A stretch of 64,000 nucleotides of DNA from Gnetum montanum (taxonomy: Eukaryota; Streptophyta; Gnetopsida; Gnetales; Gnetaceae). Numbering within the stretch: position 1 is the stretch's first letter; each line of letters starts with the position of its first letter. Of the stretch, positions 48,466 to 60,634 are shown piece after piece. Position numbers and translations under genes: made by a program. Location of the stretch: assembly GCA_015680685.1 (NCBI GenBank), contig MNCI01036469.1, positions 1-64,000 on the forward strand, written 5' to 3'. The notes beneath the pieces were generated by a model that was not told the origin of the DNA, did not search any database, and saw only the letters and a list, made by a program, of their open reading frames with translations.

Positions 48466-48490
48466 GCCATCTCCCCCATGACTAAGTTGA
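48466..48490 (-). other. Internal PPT-like box, F copy 2
   Basis: Minus strand CAACTTAGTCATGGGGGAGA at the end of the pol region; purine run longer than in the terminal PPT of F. Confidence 0.6.
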
Positions 48491-48539
48491 AAGGAGGAGA
48501 TCCAAAATATGGAGTGTGGTTGTCCATCTAATGAGGTGC

Positions 48540-49800
48540 TTGTTCTATTAGTTGACATATTCTCATGGAAAGGTTTAATTTGTTGGATGTTGACTAGCTA
48601 TTTCTTGTTTGGGCTCTCAGGTCTATAGATCATCATGGTTCCAAAGGGAAAAGTCTCATAAATAATGTAAGGTCCTTCCCACAATGTTTGAAACTTAGTT
48701 CATTGATGTACATGTGTGGGGTTTCAGTAGAGAACTTTATCTCTCAGTTGAAATTTGACCTTTTTAATATTTAGGTCATGATGCTTTTTTGTTATAGGCC
48801 TTGTGAAACTCATTAGATGATAAGGCTACTAATCAATTTTTGTCTAGCAAGTTGAGATTCATTAGTCTTTCTTTTTATTCTAGACTTAAGTCAAGGTCAA
48901 GATCACAAGATGTTGAAAGTGTATGAAGCTTAGATTGAATAGGAAGTATTGGTAATTTTCCATACACAAGCTCATAGGGAGAGTAGCCTATAGGAAGTTT
49001 CTAGGTTGAGTGGTAGCCCTAAAGGTCATCATTAAGTTTTGTGCTCTAGTCCTTCATATACTTGCTAACAATTCTTGTTAGCATCATTGTGATTTCCCTA
49101 TTGGTAACCTCAGCTTGACCGTTAGCTTGGGGATGGTAAGGTGTTATGAGTTTATGTTTAACCCCTAAGTGTTGCATGAGCTTTTGAAAAGTAGTGCCTA
49201 TAAAATGAGTTCCATTGTTAGAAATTAATGCACGTGGCATACTAAACCTATTTACAATGTTTTGTTGTACAAATTGAGTAGCAATAGAAGATGTACACTT
49301 GATGATAGCTACTACATTTACCCACTTCATACAATTGTCAATAGTGACTATGATGTACGCCTTTCCATTTGACATGGGCATGATGGAGCACATGAAGTCA
49401 ATGCCCTAGATGTTGAAGGGTTTTAGTAGTTGAATCCATTATTGGGGTCCCTCTATTTGAGTAGTCATTCCACCATATCATTGACATCATTCACAAGAGC
49501 ATATGTAATGGTGAGCATCTTTGAAGAGTGTTGGCTAGTAGTACCCTACCATCAAGATTTTAATTGTTGTGCATCTCCAAGCATAGTGTCCTCCACAAGG
49601 ACCTTCATGATCATCTTGGATAATGTGCAATTGATCAACATCAAGGACACACCAATGAATGAGGCCATTAGTGCACACCTTGTAGAGGTGTCCATTGATT
49701 TCCATGAAGTGCTTTATCTAGTGAAGAAACTACTATTTCTTCCAATGGTCCAACCCTTGTGGCATCTCCTAAGTGAGTAGATAGGTGAGAATGTCATCAT
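48540..49800 (-). pseudogene. Integrase, F copy 2
   Basis: The open piece 49046-49393 (115 codons) is the catalytic core: FMCSIMPMSNGKAYIIVTID, then ALISNNGTHFIG with Asn for the second catalytic Asp, then YHPQANGQAEVTNREI with the Glu kept. This spacing and the ANGQAEVTNREI form are typical of the Athila/Tat side of Ty3/Gypsy. The zinc region is near 49480-49600. The C-terminal region is near 48700-48760. Confidence 0.88.
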
Positions 49801-49849
49801 ATCATTTTGGCTCATCAGGCATTTATTCAGTTATAGCCCCAACAAAGAG

Positions 49850-51290
49850 GAGCTCATTAAGAAATGTATTAGATAATCAGCTTTCTTCCTCTTTGTTATC
49901 CCACCACAATTGACAATGAATCAGCAACCATATTCTCAGTGCCCTTTTGATCTACCATCATAAGATCGAATTTCTACAAGATCACGAACTATCATATAAC
50001 ACAAAGGCTTACCATTGTCTTGTTCATTAGGAAGTGAATGACACTGTGGTTTGTGTGCACAAACACCTTATATCTAAGCACATAATGCATGAACTTCTCT
50101 AGAGCAAACACCACCACCATCAATTTTTTTTTGTAGTGGTGTAGTTTAAATATGCACCCACAATGCTTTATCTAATGCAGTGGATGTAGTAAGGACATTT
50201 CTTATCATTTGACTATCTTAGCATAGCTCCCAAGGCATAATTTGATGCATCTATCATAATATGAAATGGTCTAGACTAGTTAGGTGCTTGTAGGATTGGA
50301 GTTTCTACAAGCTTCTCTTTCAATTGCTAGAATGCTTTTTCACTTTTTACGGTCCAGACAAAGGGAGAATCTTTCTTTATTAGCTTGATCAATGGTATTA
50401 CAATCTTAGAGAAATCCTTTATGAATCACAGGTAGTAGCCAGTATGTCTAGAAATGACTAAACATCTTTAACTATTTCTGGTTGGTGGGTTATCCCTTGG
50501 ATGATCCTTATTTTCTCAAGTCTATCTCAATTCTTTCTTGTGAGATTTCGTGCCCCAATACAATGCCCTCCTAGATCATGGATGAATTTTTTAAAAATTA
50601 AGCTGCAAGTTGGTTTCAACACACCATTTTAGCACTTGCTCAAGGTGTTCTAAGGCTTTCTCAAATGTAGCTTCATAGGTGGATAAGTCATCCATGAAGA
50701 CTTCCACTTCATTACCAATTTGCTATTGAAAAATGCTCTAAACTAGGCATTGGAATGTGATAGTCACATTGCATAGACCAAACAACATCCTAGGATATGT
50801 AAAAGTCCCCCAAGGACTCTTGAATGTTGTCTTTGCTTAGTCTTTCGGTGTAATTTGAATTTTCTTATAGCCACTATAACCATCTAGAAAGTTGTAGTAG
50901 CAATGCCCAAATATGGTATTGAGAACTTGGTCAACAAATGGCAACGGAATATGATCCTTGAATGTTGCCATGTTTAGTAACCTACCACCTTTCTTTGGCA
51001 CAATTACTAGTGTGCTAAACCACTCACTATCCATAATGGGATAGATGAACCCCACCTTGAGGAGTTGCTCAATTTCCTCCTTAACAATCTAGTTCAATTT
51101 CGAATTGAATCTCCTCTATGGTTGTCATTTTGGCTTCATGGCTAGGTTGATGTAGATGTGATGCTAGCATATCCTAGGATCAATCCCTATGTGTTTAGGA
51201 TATAACCAAGAAAATGCTACTAACCATCTTTCAACTACCTTCAACAACATCCTTTTCTATTCTGGAGCAAGCTTTGAACTGATTATAATC
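49850..51290 (-). pseudogene. Reverse transcriptase and RNase H, F copy 2
   Basis: The open piece 50837-51055 is RT: MGFIYPIMDSEWFS, IVPKKGG, FVDQVLNTIFGHCYYNFLDGYSGY. Catalytic VFMDDLSTY is near 50675-50705. RNase H has MIDASNYALGAML (50220-50265), with the Asp kept. Several stops and small deletions separate the pieces. Confidence 0.88.
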
Positions 51291-52300
51291 GACTTCCCAT
51301 TTTTCAAAAATACATATTCCATTCTAGCTAGTAATGTTCTCTACTCAAGGGGCTCTTGTTTGAATTTTTCAAGAATTTTCAACTCTTCCTAGTGAGTATC
51401 AACATTTGTATCATTAGAGAGTTGGTGATGAACTTGCTCTAGTTCATCCATGCTCATGACATATGCACATGTCAGGCTCTCAATTGGTTCCATGCAAAGT
51501 ATGTTGCTTTCAAAATCAATGGTCAACCACTGGATGCCCTCCTATTTTATGGCTACTATCTACAGATACCTTTGAATTTTTACTTCTGATGCACATTGTT
51601 TGCATGCAGAGATAGATGCTTGCTTTACGACCCATAGTTTCTGCACATAATTGCACTCGGTATTGCTATACATGATGCATGGAACTCTCTTCTTCTTGAT
51701 TTTTCTGAATGCATTTTCTTTAGATATCTCCAAGGTAAGATCTCTGATACCCATTCTTACATCGATGATGCTCATCCATGCCCTTCTCATGATGATTGGA
51801 AAATCCCCTTTGTAGTTTTCCACTTTGATTACTAGGAAATTAACAGGATAAGATCACCCATAGATAGTGGTCATAATGTCTTCTACTAGTCCCAATAGAA
51901 TAGTGATGGACTAGCCAACCTATTTTAATCTTATGTTGCTCTTCTTAAGAGGAGGAAAGTTCCAAGTAGTGTACATCTCACGAGAAATTAAATTAACAGT
52001 AGAACCTAAATCGAAAAGAGCCTTACATGATTCATTCCCAGCAATTTGCAAGTAAATTATAGGACTTCCAAGATTGGAAAATTTTTTGAGAAGGTTTTCT
52101 ACATGGATCCAATAAAACATAGTATGAGTGAGCATTATAGTATGGATCCTTAGCAAAGTTTGGTTTGAAGAAGGCATGAAGGAATTTGATACAAAGGAGA
52201 AAAAGGCAGGAGCAGGGTTGTTAACTATGGGTGTATGTGAGGGCTTAGGTGGACTACTAGGTTGAAAGAAAGGTCTTTTTCTTTGATCAGGCATTTGACC
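51291..52300 (-). pseudogene. Retropepsin and linker, F copy 2
   Basis: The open piece 51920-52294 ends with ALFDLGSTVNLISREMY, the catalytic DxG region of an Athila-type protease (about 51985-52035). The second box is RRAWMSIIDVRMGIRDL (51730-51800). Upstream Pro/Ser-rich text (SSPPKPSHTP) links gag to PR. This is the best protease copy of the family in the window. Confidence 0.85.
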
Positions 52301-52309
52301 CCTCCAATT

Positions 52310-54682
52310 GATAATTTAGTTATAGATTAATAGCCCTCATAGCATTGTGTTATTGTAGTTGGGCTAGCAATTCACCTTGCACAGGTGGAGCAAGTGGTAG
52401 TTATGCAATTGGAGGAGTATGTGCAGGGATAGAAGGAGGATAAGGGTAAGATGTGCTATCCCTTCTTTCATGTGGTGAATGAGCTTGGTAATAATATGAA
52501 GGATGATAGTAAGGCGAGAAATTATAAATGTTACTAGAAGAGTCATGTGGAGACATGGGTTGCTGAATGTCGTAGCCATATGGATCAGGCTATCGGTAAG
52601 AGTATTATTACCTTGGCGATGCTAGCACCCATGATTGTGGTTGCTAACACTATTAATACTATTCATAAGGTTGTGATGGAGTTTCACTTAGATAATACAA
52701 TTATTTTTGGTGGAACTACCTAATATTTCCTTAAGGATAAGGTAACCTTCTGGATGTTTTCCTTTGTGTAAGTTGTGGATGTGAGGCATACACCCCAGAC
52801 TCTTGTAGACATGATACAATGAGGTAGCATCCCTTAGGATGTTTTTACTGATAGATGTCACATCCATGATCATCATCTGATTCACTATCCAAAACTTCTT
52901 CGATTGTAGTAATCTTGCCCTTACCTTTATGATATGCATGTTTAGCTTCCTTGCACCTCCTATGTTCATGCTCACTACTTTGTTCTTTGGACTCTTCAAC
53001 GATTTTGAGAATAGTTTGGAATCTATTATCCATAGAGTTCCATAACTAATCAACCTTGGATGTAAGTTTAGATTGATATTTTTGAAGTGGCAAGGTTTTC
53101 TTATTCACATACTCACCAAATACAAACTTGTCCTTACTATCGTAGAATTGAACCTCCCTCTTGTAGATGGAAGGATCACAGTCGTACTCTTCTGCAGTTT
53201 CTCTTTTTCTTAGTTCATCCTTCTCTTTGGTGACCTATTCAATTAATCTTTGTACCTGATGAATAGTTAGTTTTAAAAATCACCCTTGGGCATAGACACT
53301 ATAGGTTTTTCTCATTTCATTACGAAGCTCATCTACAATGTGATGAAGTTGAACAAATTAAGAATAACCATGGTTAGGAAATTTGTGCATCAAGGCATAG
53401 TATTGGCCAATGGTGGTATCCAAGGATTCATGTGTTCCTTATTTCCACCCTTAGATTTTCTTCCTTAAGTTGGACACTCTGGAGTACATTTGATACTTAT
53501 CATTGAACAACTCAAGCATGGTACTCCATCGTCTGATAGATTCTGGCTTTAAGGACTAGTACCAGTTTTTTGCTTCCTTGATGGATGTCCTAGGGAATAA
53601 CTTCAATTTTTTCCACTCATTCTCTATATTCTGCAAGGCAGATGCATCTTGGAAAGCTTGAAGATGATTTTGTGAATAAGTGTTATATCTTTTTTCATAT
53701 CAAGAATATTATTCATGTCTAACTATTTGATTTGACTATCTTTCACATGCCTTGTTGGAATTCTAACTACCTCTATGATGTTAAGCATACTTTAGGTAGA
53801 AAATAGAGGCTCATCAAGGCCTTGATCATGGTGCCTACAATTCCCTTTACTAGCCCTTCATTCATGGTGATGTACCTCTCTTAAGCATCTACACCCTTGA
53901 TCTTGTCTGTCCTGATGGTCCCTTTAGTTATTTTGGTCCTGTCAATCATTTCATTCATTTCGATCACCTCCATCAAGATCTTACCTTCTGCAGTCATGGT
54001 TAGAGCTAGCAAAAAAATAATATGACCAAGGAAAAGAGGAAGAAGAACTAACACCATCATGGTGCCTACTACTGCCTCTTCAGCAATCATGACCATGATC
54101 ATGATTTTGCTTCTTGTCTACTTCCCTATCTTGACTTGCCCCTTCGGATCCTTCTTTATCATTGGATCCCTTGTTACCAAAATCAGAATTTTGAACTATG
54201 GAGTGTAAGTTCTATTTTTTACCTCCATCACTGAAGTCAAAGAAAGGAATTTCATTGAATGGAAAACCCCCAGAGAAGGATTCTCCACTAGCTTGTTGGT
54301 ACAACAAGAATGGAGAATCGTTAAGCCTTTTACTCTTTCAAAGTTCATAGCACTACTCTAACTATTGATCTTGCAAACAATGTGCTTTGGTGGGATGGTA
54401 ATCCCTGGCATTAGCATCTTCCACAATATACTCCCCATGGTGGTCTTGAAGACCACATTGTGCAAGAATTTGATAGAGCATTATAGGAGTAGCATGATTG
54501 GATGGTAACACAATTTTATCCTCCATGCCATACCACTGCAGCTATTCATCCTAGTGTAGGATGAAGGTGAAGTTTGGTACATACTCATCAGGATGAGTAT
54601 ATATAATTTGATATTGTTGAGGCTTTAGTGAATAAAATTTATCAATCTTAGGTGGAGAAGTGCTCTTGTGGGAAGAAGACAT
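52310..54682 (-). pseudogene. gag, F copy 2
   Basis: Start ATG at 54682 (MSSSHKS context). The capsid core is near 53640-53730, and the region 52845-53053 reads MDNRFQTILKIVEESKEQ ... followed by SDDDHGCDIYQ near the zinc-like site. The C-terminal His/Asn-rich part is at 52364-52680. Decayed by stops and frame changes; collinear with A gag. Confidence 0.78.
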
Positions 54683-54825
54683 TTTTAGTTAGCAAATAAA
54701 ATAAATCACAGTGTGCTCTAACAATTGTTGTAGTAATGGTAAAATAGGATATGACTCTAAGGTTCATTCCAACAATTTAAATATGTTGTACTAGGTCATA
54801 GTTAGCACATGAAGCAACAAAAAGA

Positions 54826-54843
54826 TCCCTGGCAATGACGCCA
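54826..54843 (-). other. Primer binding site of F (tRNA-Asp-like)
   Basis: Minus strand TGGCGTCATTGCCAGGGA, the best-preserved copy of the tRNA-Asp complement in the window, one base from the LTR. Confidence 0.88.
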
Positions 54844-54844
54844 A

Positions 54845-55650
54845 TGATGACTAGCGAGGTACTCTTACATCCAACCATATGAATTACTAAGGCATTACAT
54901 GTGATCTAGTCGAATTCCATGGACCTATAGTTATCTAATGTACTAGCTCTTCTAGGAAGTAAAATGAGTGTTGGGAACATTCATTGTCTTCCTAATTACA
55001 GTTGTGAGATTCAAGAGCATGGTTTAAGTGTAATTGAGGTATATGATTTTTCTTACTTTATATTTTATAGATTTGGTTGCCTACAATAAGAATGAAGAGT
55101 AGAGTAATTTAAAATCTAATTTGTTATTTCCTATCTAGCCTAACACAAGTAACTAGCCCACTTTCTTGGACACATCCTAAACACATATAACACTACTGGG
55201 TTACCAAACGTTAAGTGTTATTGGATTAGCAAGTACTATATGAATGCTCAAAGTGGTTGTGCTCATGTTCATTAACAACTAGAAATAAATAGCTTAATTC
55301 AAATACATTAAAGTAAAGAGAAAGAAAGGAAAGCATTAAACAAAATATTAATCTATTCTCAGTGCTGCAAGGATTGTCAAAAGAGTTCATTTTATTCCTG
55401 TCACATTACTGTGCTCAGGTACATTAGTGCTCGAACAAAGAATCATATACACTTAGACTCCTTCTACTAGCACTCAGAAAATATTCTAACTTTGAGGAAA
55501 AGGAATTGTAAGAGATTCACTACTCTAACTAAAAATGACCAAAAACTAATTGTGAAAGCTAAAGCCCAGACACAGTATTTATAGGCTTGGAGTACACACT
55601 TCGACGTCACGTATGCAACATTGCTGCAGACAAAATAATGTGATTAATCA
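54845..55650 (-). repeat. 5' LTR of F
   Basis: 806 bp, TGATGAC to ATTAATCA, with TATAAATA at 55576-55583. Shorter than the 38944-39783 copy because part of the GATATC zone is missing. Confidence 0.85.
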
Positions 55651-56200
55651 ATACCCATCTCCTTTTGAAGTGCTTGCAAAAAATGTGACATGATTCAAGA
55701 ATCTTTATCACTAATAATCTATCATGGCATCCCATGCAACCACACTATCTCTATAAGAAATACGTGTAGTTTCTACTATACTCACTGATGATTGTGAGGT
55801 AAGAAAATAGGTAGACTTTGTTAACAAATTAACAACTACCAATTTAGCATCACAACCACTACAAACCTATGGAAGACCAATAATAAAATCCATACCAATG
55901 GCATCCCATTTCCACTAAATAATATCATGGAAATGCAAATATCCCCCAAGCCTCTGATGCTCTATCTTCACTTGGTGGAAAATTAAACATTGAGACATAT
56001 ACTCTCCTACATTCCTCTTCATATCAGGTCACCAATACACCTTTTGTAAACTCTGATACATTTTTTGACTACTTGGATGCATTTGGTATCTACTCATGTG
56101 GGCCTCATCCATCCACTGAATTCATATACCTTCTCAAACACATACTCAACCATCCCTCTGTAACACTCCATGGCTATCCATAGATGATTTGTTGCCTCAA
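55651..56200 (-). pseudogene. Integrase core of element H, N-terminal side
   Basis: Sense text runs VVRLHGMP, then a DKDS-like box and SHFLQALQKEMGI at 55655-55760. It stops at the F insertion and is continued by AYHP.TDG at about 38515-38530. The zinc-binding region is at about 55990-56080. Confidence 0.75.
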
Positions 56201-57560
56201 TTGTTGAAACCATGGATCATGTCATTGCTGCTCTTGCATCTGCTCCTACAAATATAATTGGATTATCATGCTTTTAAGCTTACTCTTCACCCTAATCAAT
56301 CATTCGCTACTTTATTAGTCTTGCAAAGCTTGTATTAAATAGTGAAATCACAATAAGCAAGCAACTCCATCCACATACGTTGTCACAAGTTTAACTATGG
56401 CTAACTCATAAGATATTGGAGGCTCTTATGATTAGTCCAAATAGTGACCTACTCCCCATATAGATAATGCCACCAAATATTTGATGTGAATATCATAACA
56501 TCCAACTCTAGATCATGCATGGGATATCTAGTTCCATGTGGCCTTGATTAATGGGATGCGTAAGCCACAACCTATCCATCCTGCATCAACACACAACTAA
56601 ATCCATCCCCTAAACTGTTAGTACTAATATCATATGAATTTCCTAGTGTAGGAGATATTAGCATTAGATCAGTTACCAATTTATGTTTCAACTCTTCAAA
56701 TGCAACTTGACAAGATAGGCTCCAAGTAAAGTTAGCCTCCTTTCTCAAAAATTGAGTCAAAGAAGATGATATGCATGAATAATGTTTCACAAACCTATAG
56801 TAATATCTTGCCAATCCCAAGAAGCTTCTCATCACTGATTGTGTTATTTTCCAATCACAAATGAATACAATCTTTGTAAGATCTAGAAAGATGCTAGCTC
56901 CTACCACCACATGTTCCAAGAACTGAATTTTTGACTACCAACATGAACACTTGGATGGTTGAGTATATAGTTGGAACTCCCTCAAAGTTAGTAAGACCAT
57001 CTAAAGGTGCTTTACCTACAATTTCCCATCAGGAGAATATACTAAGATATCATCTATGAACACAATCACAAACTAATCTAGGAATGTCTGCATCACACTA
57101 TTCACGAGGTGCATGAAAATTTTTGGTACATTTGTAAACCCAAATGGAAGCATCAAAAACTCATAATGGCCATATCATGTTTTGAATGCTTTCTTTGACA
57201 CATCCTATTGATGAACCTACACTTGATGATACCCAAAATTGAGATTAATCTTTGATAATACATGAGTTCCTAGAAGTTGGTCAAATAAGTCATCAATACA
57301 TGGCAGAGGATATTTATTCTTTACAATCTCCTAGTCTAGCTGCATGTAATCTATTCATAGTCGTAAACCCCCATCCTTCCTTTTAACAAATAGCATTGGT
57401 GCACCCCATGATGATACACTAGGATGAATGAGACCTTTGTCTAGTAATTTTTGTAGCTAAATCCTAAGCTTTGCTAGCTCTATGGGAGACATCCTATGTG
57501 AAGCCTTTGAAATAGGCTCAATAACAAGTTTAAGTTTGATCTCAAACTCAATCTCTTACC
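56201..57560 (-). pseudogene. Reverse transcriptase and RNase H of element H
   Basis: RT catalytic box IVFIDDILVYS is near 57035-57065; the MPFGFTNVP-like box is near 57135-57160. The RH connection SFLGLARYYYRFVKHYS is at 56795-56850. RNase H starts as DISTNSLGDGFSCVLMQDG (56572-56630), where DAS is expected, and both acid positions are altered. Stops are frequent. Confidence 0.82.
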
Positions 57561-58150
57561 TCAGTGGAAAACTTGGTAATTCTAATTGGAATACATAAGA
57601 GAATTCTTGAACCACATGAACCTGATCTATTTCCACCATCTCTATTTTATATATTGTAGCCAAAAAGCATTCATGCCCTTTTTGAAACATCCTATGGTAC
57701 ATCCATGAGGAGACTAAATCTAGGCACACAGTCCTTGGATGAGTTTGTACCTCAATTGGAGCACCATCAACTAATTGTCGTCCTATAAGCTGTTGTCAAT
57801 AATCCAAACTAACATTGAACTACAAGAACCAATCCATCCACAAAATTACATCATATACCCTAGGATCCATAGCATGTAAATCACTAACCCACTACACACC
57901 TTCTAATTTTACTAGCATACTTATACACACCTGATCAACTCAAGTTTCATAACCTCCAACAAAAGATACTATCAACCCAGAAGAAAGAGAATGACATATA
58001 AGAGCTACATGATGTGCAACCATAGGATCCATGAATGAATGGATAGCATTTGGATCAAATAAAATTAGCACATCAAAGCCAAAAATCATACCTCTTTTCT
58101 CCATCACTATGTTTGGCTACACATCCAATGGCTAGTCTATTAAAGCATAC
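57561..58150 (-). pseudogene. Protease region and linker of element H
   Basis: VLILFDPNAIHSFM (58035-58080) corresponds to VLFDSGATHSFI of chromovirus proteases, with DPN in place of DSG, so the active site is altered. Downstream 57561-57950 is the linker to RT with stops. Confidence 0.72.
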
Positions 58151-59359
58151 ACTCATCCTTGAGTCCTCTATTCATCTCATTTGGGCTGAGTGACTAGTGC
58201 TCCACATCCACCGTAAACTAGAGGTTGTCGTCCTTGACCTCTACCTCCTTCACTACGTCTTGCCTAATTTTGACACTCTTAAGCCTCATGCCCTAGTTTT
58301 CCACATGCAAAAAAATTCTAGTAATCCCTTTGTAGATGAGTAGATTGCCCACATCTATAACAAACAATAACTCCATGACTAGCTCCAATGGTAGGACCAC
58401 ACGTAGGTGTTGGGTGCTCTTCTCCATGGCCACAAGCTTTCTTGGAGGGGCCAAGCCTCTCTCTAAATGTCAATCCTCTCTTCTATCCTTGTTCCTATTG
58501 CCTCTCTCTATGAGCTACATCTTCCTGTTGACTTCACTCTAAATCCATGGCTACTACTCTAGCCTTATTATAGGATGTCAATTTGAGGGGTAATAGGTGA
58601 TCCTTCAAAGATGGCCTCAAACCTCAAATAAATTTGTTCACCCATGCTCAAGCATCTCTCTACATCTATGGTACATAACTACTCAACTCCAAGAAACAAG
58701 CATCATATTCCACCACAGACTAACTACCTTGATACAAATGATAGAACTCATCCTTCTTGGCCTAAGAATATTGGGTAAACACATAATGGGCTCTGAAATA
58801 GGTTAGAAAATCATCCCATGCCACCTCTTGGCCAATCCATCCCTTGGCTTACTCTTTAATTATCCACCAATGCCAAGCAGTACCAACCAACTAATAGACT
58901 ACTAAGAGATTCTACTGAACCAATGAATAGTCCATCAAATCAAAAGCCTTCTACAATTCCTCCAACCATTCTATAGCTATAGTAGGATCTTCGGTGCCAT
59001 AGAATTTAGGAGGTTCCAACTTCTAAAACTACTCTACCAATTCCCTATTGATAGGTTGTCTCTTTGATCCTCCTGAGCCTCCATTGCCACTACAACTTTC
59101 CATTTTTCTAATAGTGGGAACGGGAGCATCCCTAGCTACAACATGCTATTGTAGAATCTATAACAAGTATTGTATAAGATCTGGTTGCCTATTTACAAGA
59201 ACACTACTAGATGTTTGAGGAGGCTACTAATATTCATCATTAGGCCCTTTTGGTTTGTGGGCCCCATTAGCATCATGACCACATCTACTATACATATTTA
59301 TAACCTAAAATCATAAATGGATGAGTATTCCAACCATCATACAACATCAGAGTAAACTA
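58151..59359 (-). pseudogene. gag of element H with two zinc knuckles
   Basis: Two CX2CX4HX4C knuckles, typical of Tekay-type gag, are readable: CYRCGQSTHLQRDY (last Cys now Tyr, about 58325-58365) and a second, ACGKLGHEA.EC (about 58280-58315). The capsid region 58560-59100 is decayed. No intact start found near 59280-59350. Confidence 0.72.
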
Positions 59360-59371
59360 GCTCCAATACCA
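59360..59371 (-). other. Primer binding site of element H (iMet-like)
   Basis: Minus strand TGGTATTGGAGC, two changes from TGGTATCAGAGC, three bases from the LTR. Confidence 0.8.
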
Positions 59372-59374
59372 CAA

Positions 59375-60281
59375 TGTAACATCCTACCCTAACTAAGGTA
59401 GGGTGATGCCTAGGATCACTAGTAATCTTACAATGGAATCATGATAAACTAAAAACTAATGATGTGCAGAAATATGTTCTATTAAGGAAGGTCAAACTAC
59501 ATGAAAAATTCCATGCAAAACCAATAACTAAACATATATTACAATGAGAAAGTGAAATATCTCTACATAAACCAAAAATCTGCACTATTCTCACAAGATA
59601 CAAAAACACATAAACATCATCATCACATCTTTAAGAGTATAGAGAGTTTCATATTTTCATGCATAGTCCATACTAATATACATGAAAATATACATTAACC
59701 AAGCACTCAAGATTTTTCCCTTCTCTACTCTCCCTCTTCATGCTCACATGGACTCATATACCTTCCTCCTATAATTAAATAAAGTTAGTATACAACTAAG
59801 TGGGAAGCCTTTACACTTTTCCTACTAGATGGTCAACAAGTGCTACACTAGAGAAGAGGAGTGGGGTACAAGGTAACCTGAAACAACTATTAGTCTTGTG
59901 CATGCTAAGAACAAAACATATACACAACATATCATACATCATATCACATCATTTCCACTATCATTCCCATGCCATCATACCTATAACCCACACAATCATA
60001 ATCCAATCATAATATATATTATCAGTGCTATGACTAACAAACCAATACTATTATAAGTCCATGTGGTCACTAACATATCCACACTTAGTGTAGCATGTGA
60101 AACATTGCCATGAATTCTCATAAACAACCATTTTCTGTAGGTTTTTTATTAGTCTTTTATTTATCCAACCAGTGCTAGGGTCTATCAACCTGTGACCCAC
60201 AACCATTAGCCTTTTGAAGGACTAATGATAGGGATGAACACATCTATGCCACATACTAGCTATAGGAATGAACATACCTAT
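59375..60281 (-). repeat. 5' LTR of element H, left part
   Basis: Begins TGTAACATCC, collinear with 35074 onwards; interrupted by solo LTR S after CCTAT. Confidence 0.92.
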
Positions 60282-60307
60282 TGATGAGTCATGAATTTGC
60301 TGGCTGT

Positions 60308-60431
60308 GATATCACTATCATGATATCACAGCTGTGATATCCCAGTGGCTGTGATATCATAGTCGTGATATCGTATGGGCTGCGATATTGCGTACGCGAT
60401 GTATCGTATGCAATGTATCGTACGCAATATC
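60308..60431 (+). promoter_or_regulatory. GATATC array and inverted repeat in U3 of S
   Basis: Five GATATC palindromes at 60308, 60322, 60336, 60353 and 60367, spaced 14, 14, 17 and 14 bases. They are followed by a 14-base tandem repeat (60401-60414 and 60415-60428, one C/T difference) and an 11-base inverted repeat (60384-60394 with 60421-60431). The array ends 17 bases before the TATA box. CpG sites are many. Possible activator or repressor binding array; no known factor assigned. Confidence 0.75.
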
Positions 60432-60447
60432 ACATCGCACCGCCAAA

Positions 60448-60457
60448 TATATAAATA
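60448..60457 (+). promoter_or_regulatory. TATA box of S
   Basis: TATATAAATA in U3, followed about 30 bases on by the presumed RNA start (near 60480). Confidence 0.8.
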
Positions 60458-60628
60458 AGAGACGACTCTCCCTTATTTCTCAATTTTATGTTAGATTGTA
60501 GCTAGACTCTGGCAGTTTTGTCCCTCTAGAGTTAGAATATTTTCCAGTGTCTTCCCATAGTGTGGTGAATGTAATTGTATGGCATCCTTTATTCGAGTGT
60601 GACGTACTTGGACACGCACATGATGGGA

Positions 60629-60634
60629 AATAAA
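60629..60634 (+). terminator. Poly(A) signal of S
   Basis: AATAAA about 175 bases after the TATA box; the R-U5 boundary should lie shortly downstream (near 60650-60665). Confidence 0.5.

Larger units (their letters stand above)
47500..54190. repeat. Tandem duplication inside F, copy 2
   Basis: Collinear with 40869-47499 and continuing into the complete gag 5' part, PBS and 5' LTR. Confidence 0.85.
38557..55650 (-). mobile_element. Composite F: tandemly arranged, internally duplicated Athila-like element
   Basis: Order along the plus strand: a truncated 5' end of one unit (gag start and PBS, 38588-38942, called F0), an LTR (38944-39783), PPT and spacer, a complete pol-gag block (about 40869-47499), a second pol-gag block (47500-54190) joined without an LTR, the gag start, PBS (54826-54843) and the 5' LTR (54845-55650). 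The shared LTR with PBS on one side and PPT on the other is the tandem form produced by recombination between elements. It lies in the integrase of H. The left end is broken at a TG repeat and no TSD is left. Both blocks carry gag, PR, RT, RH and IN of the same lineage as A. Confidence 0.85.
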
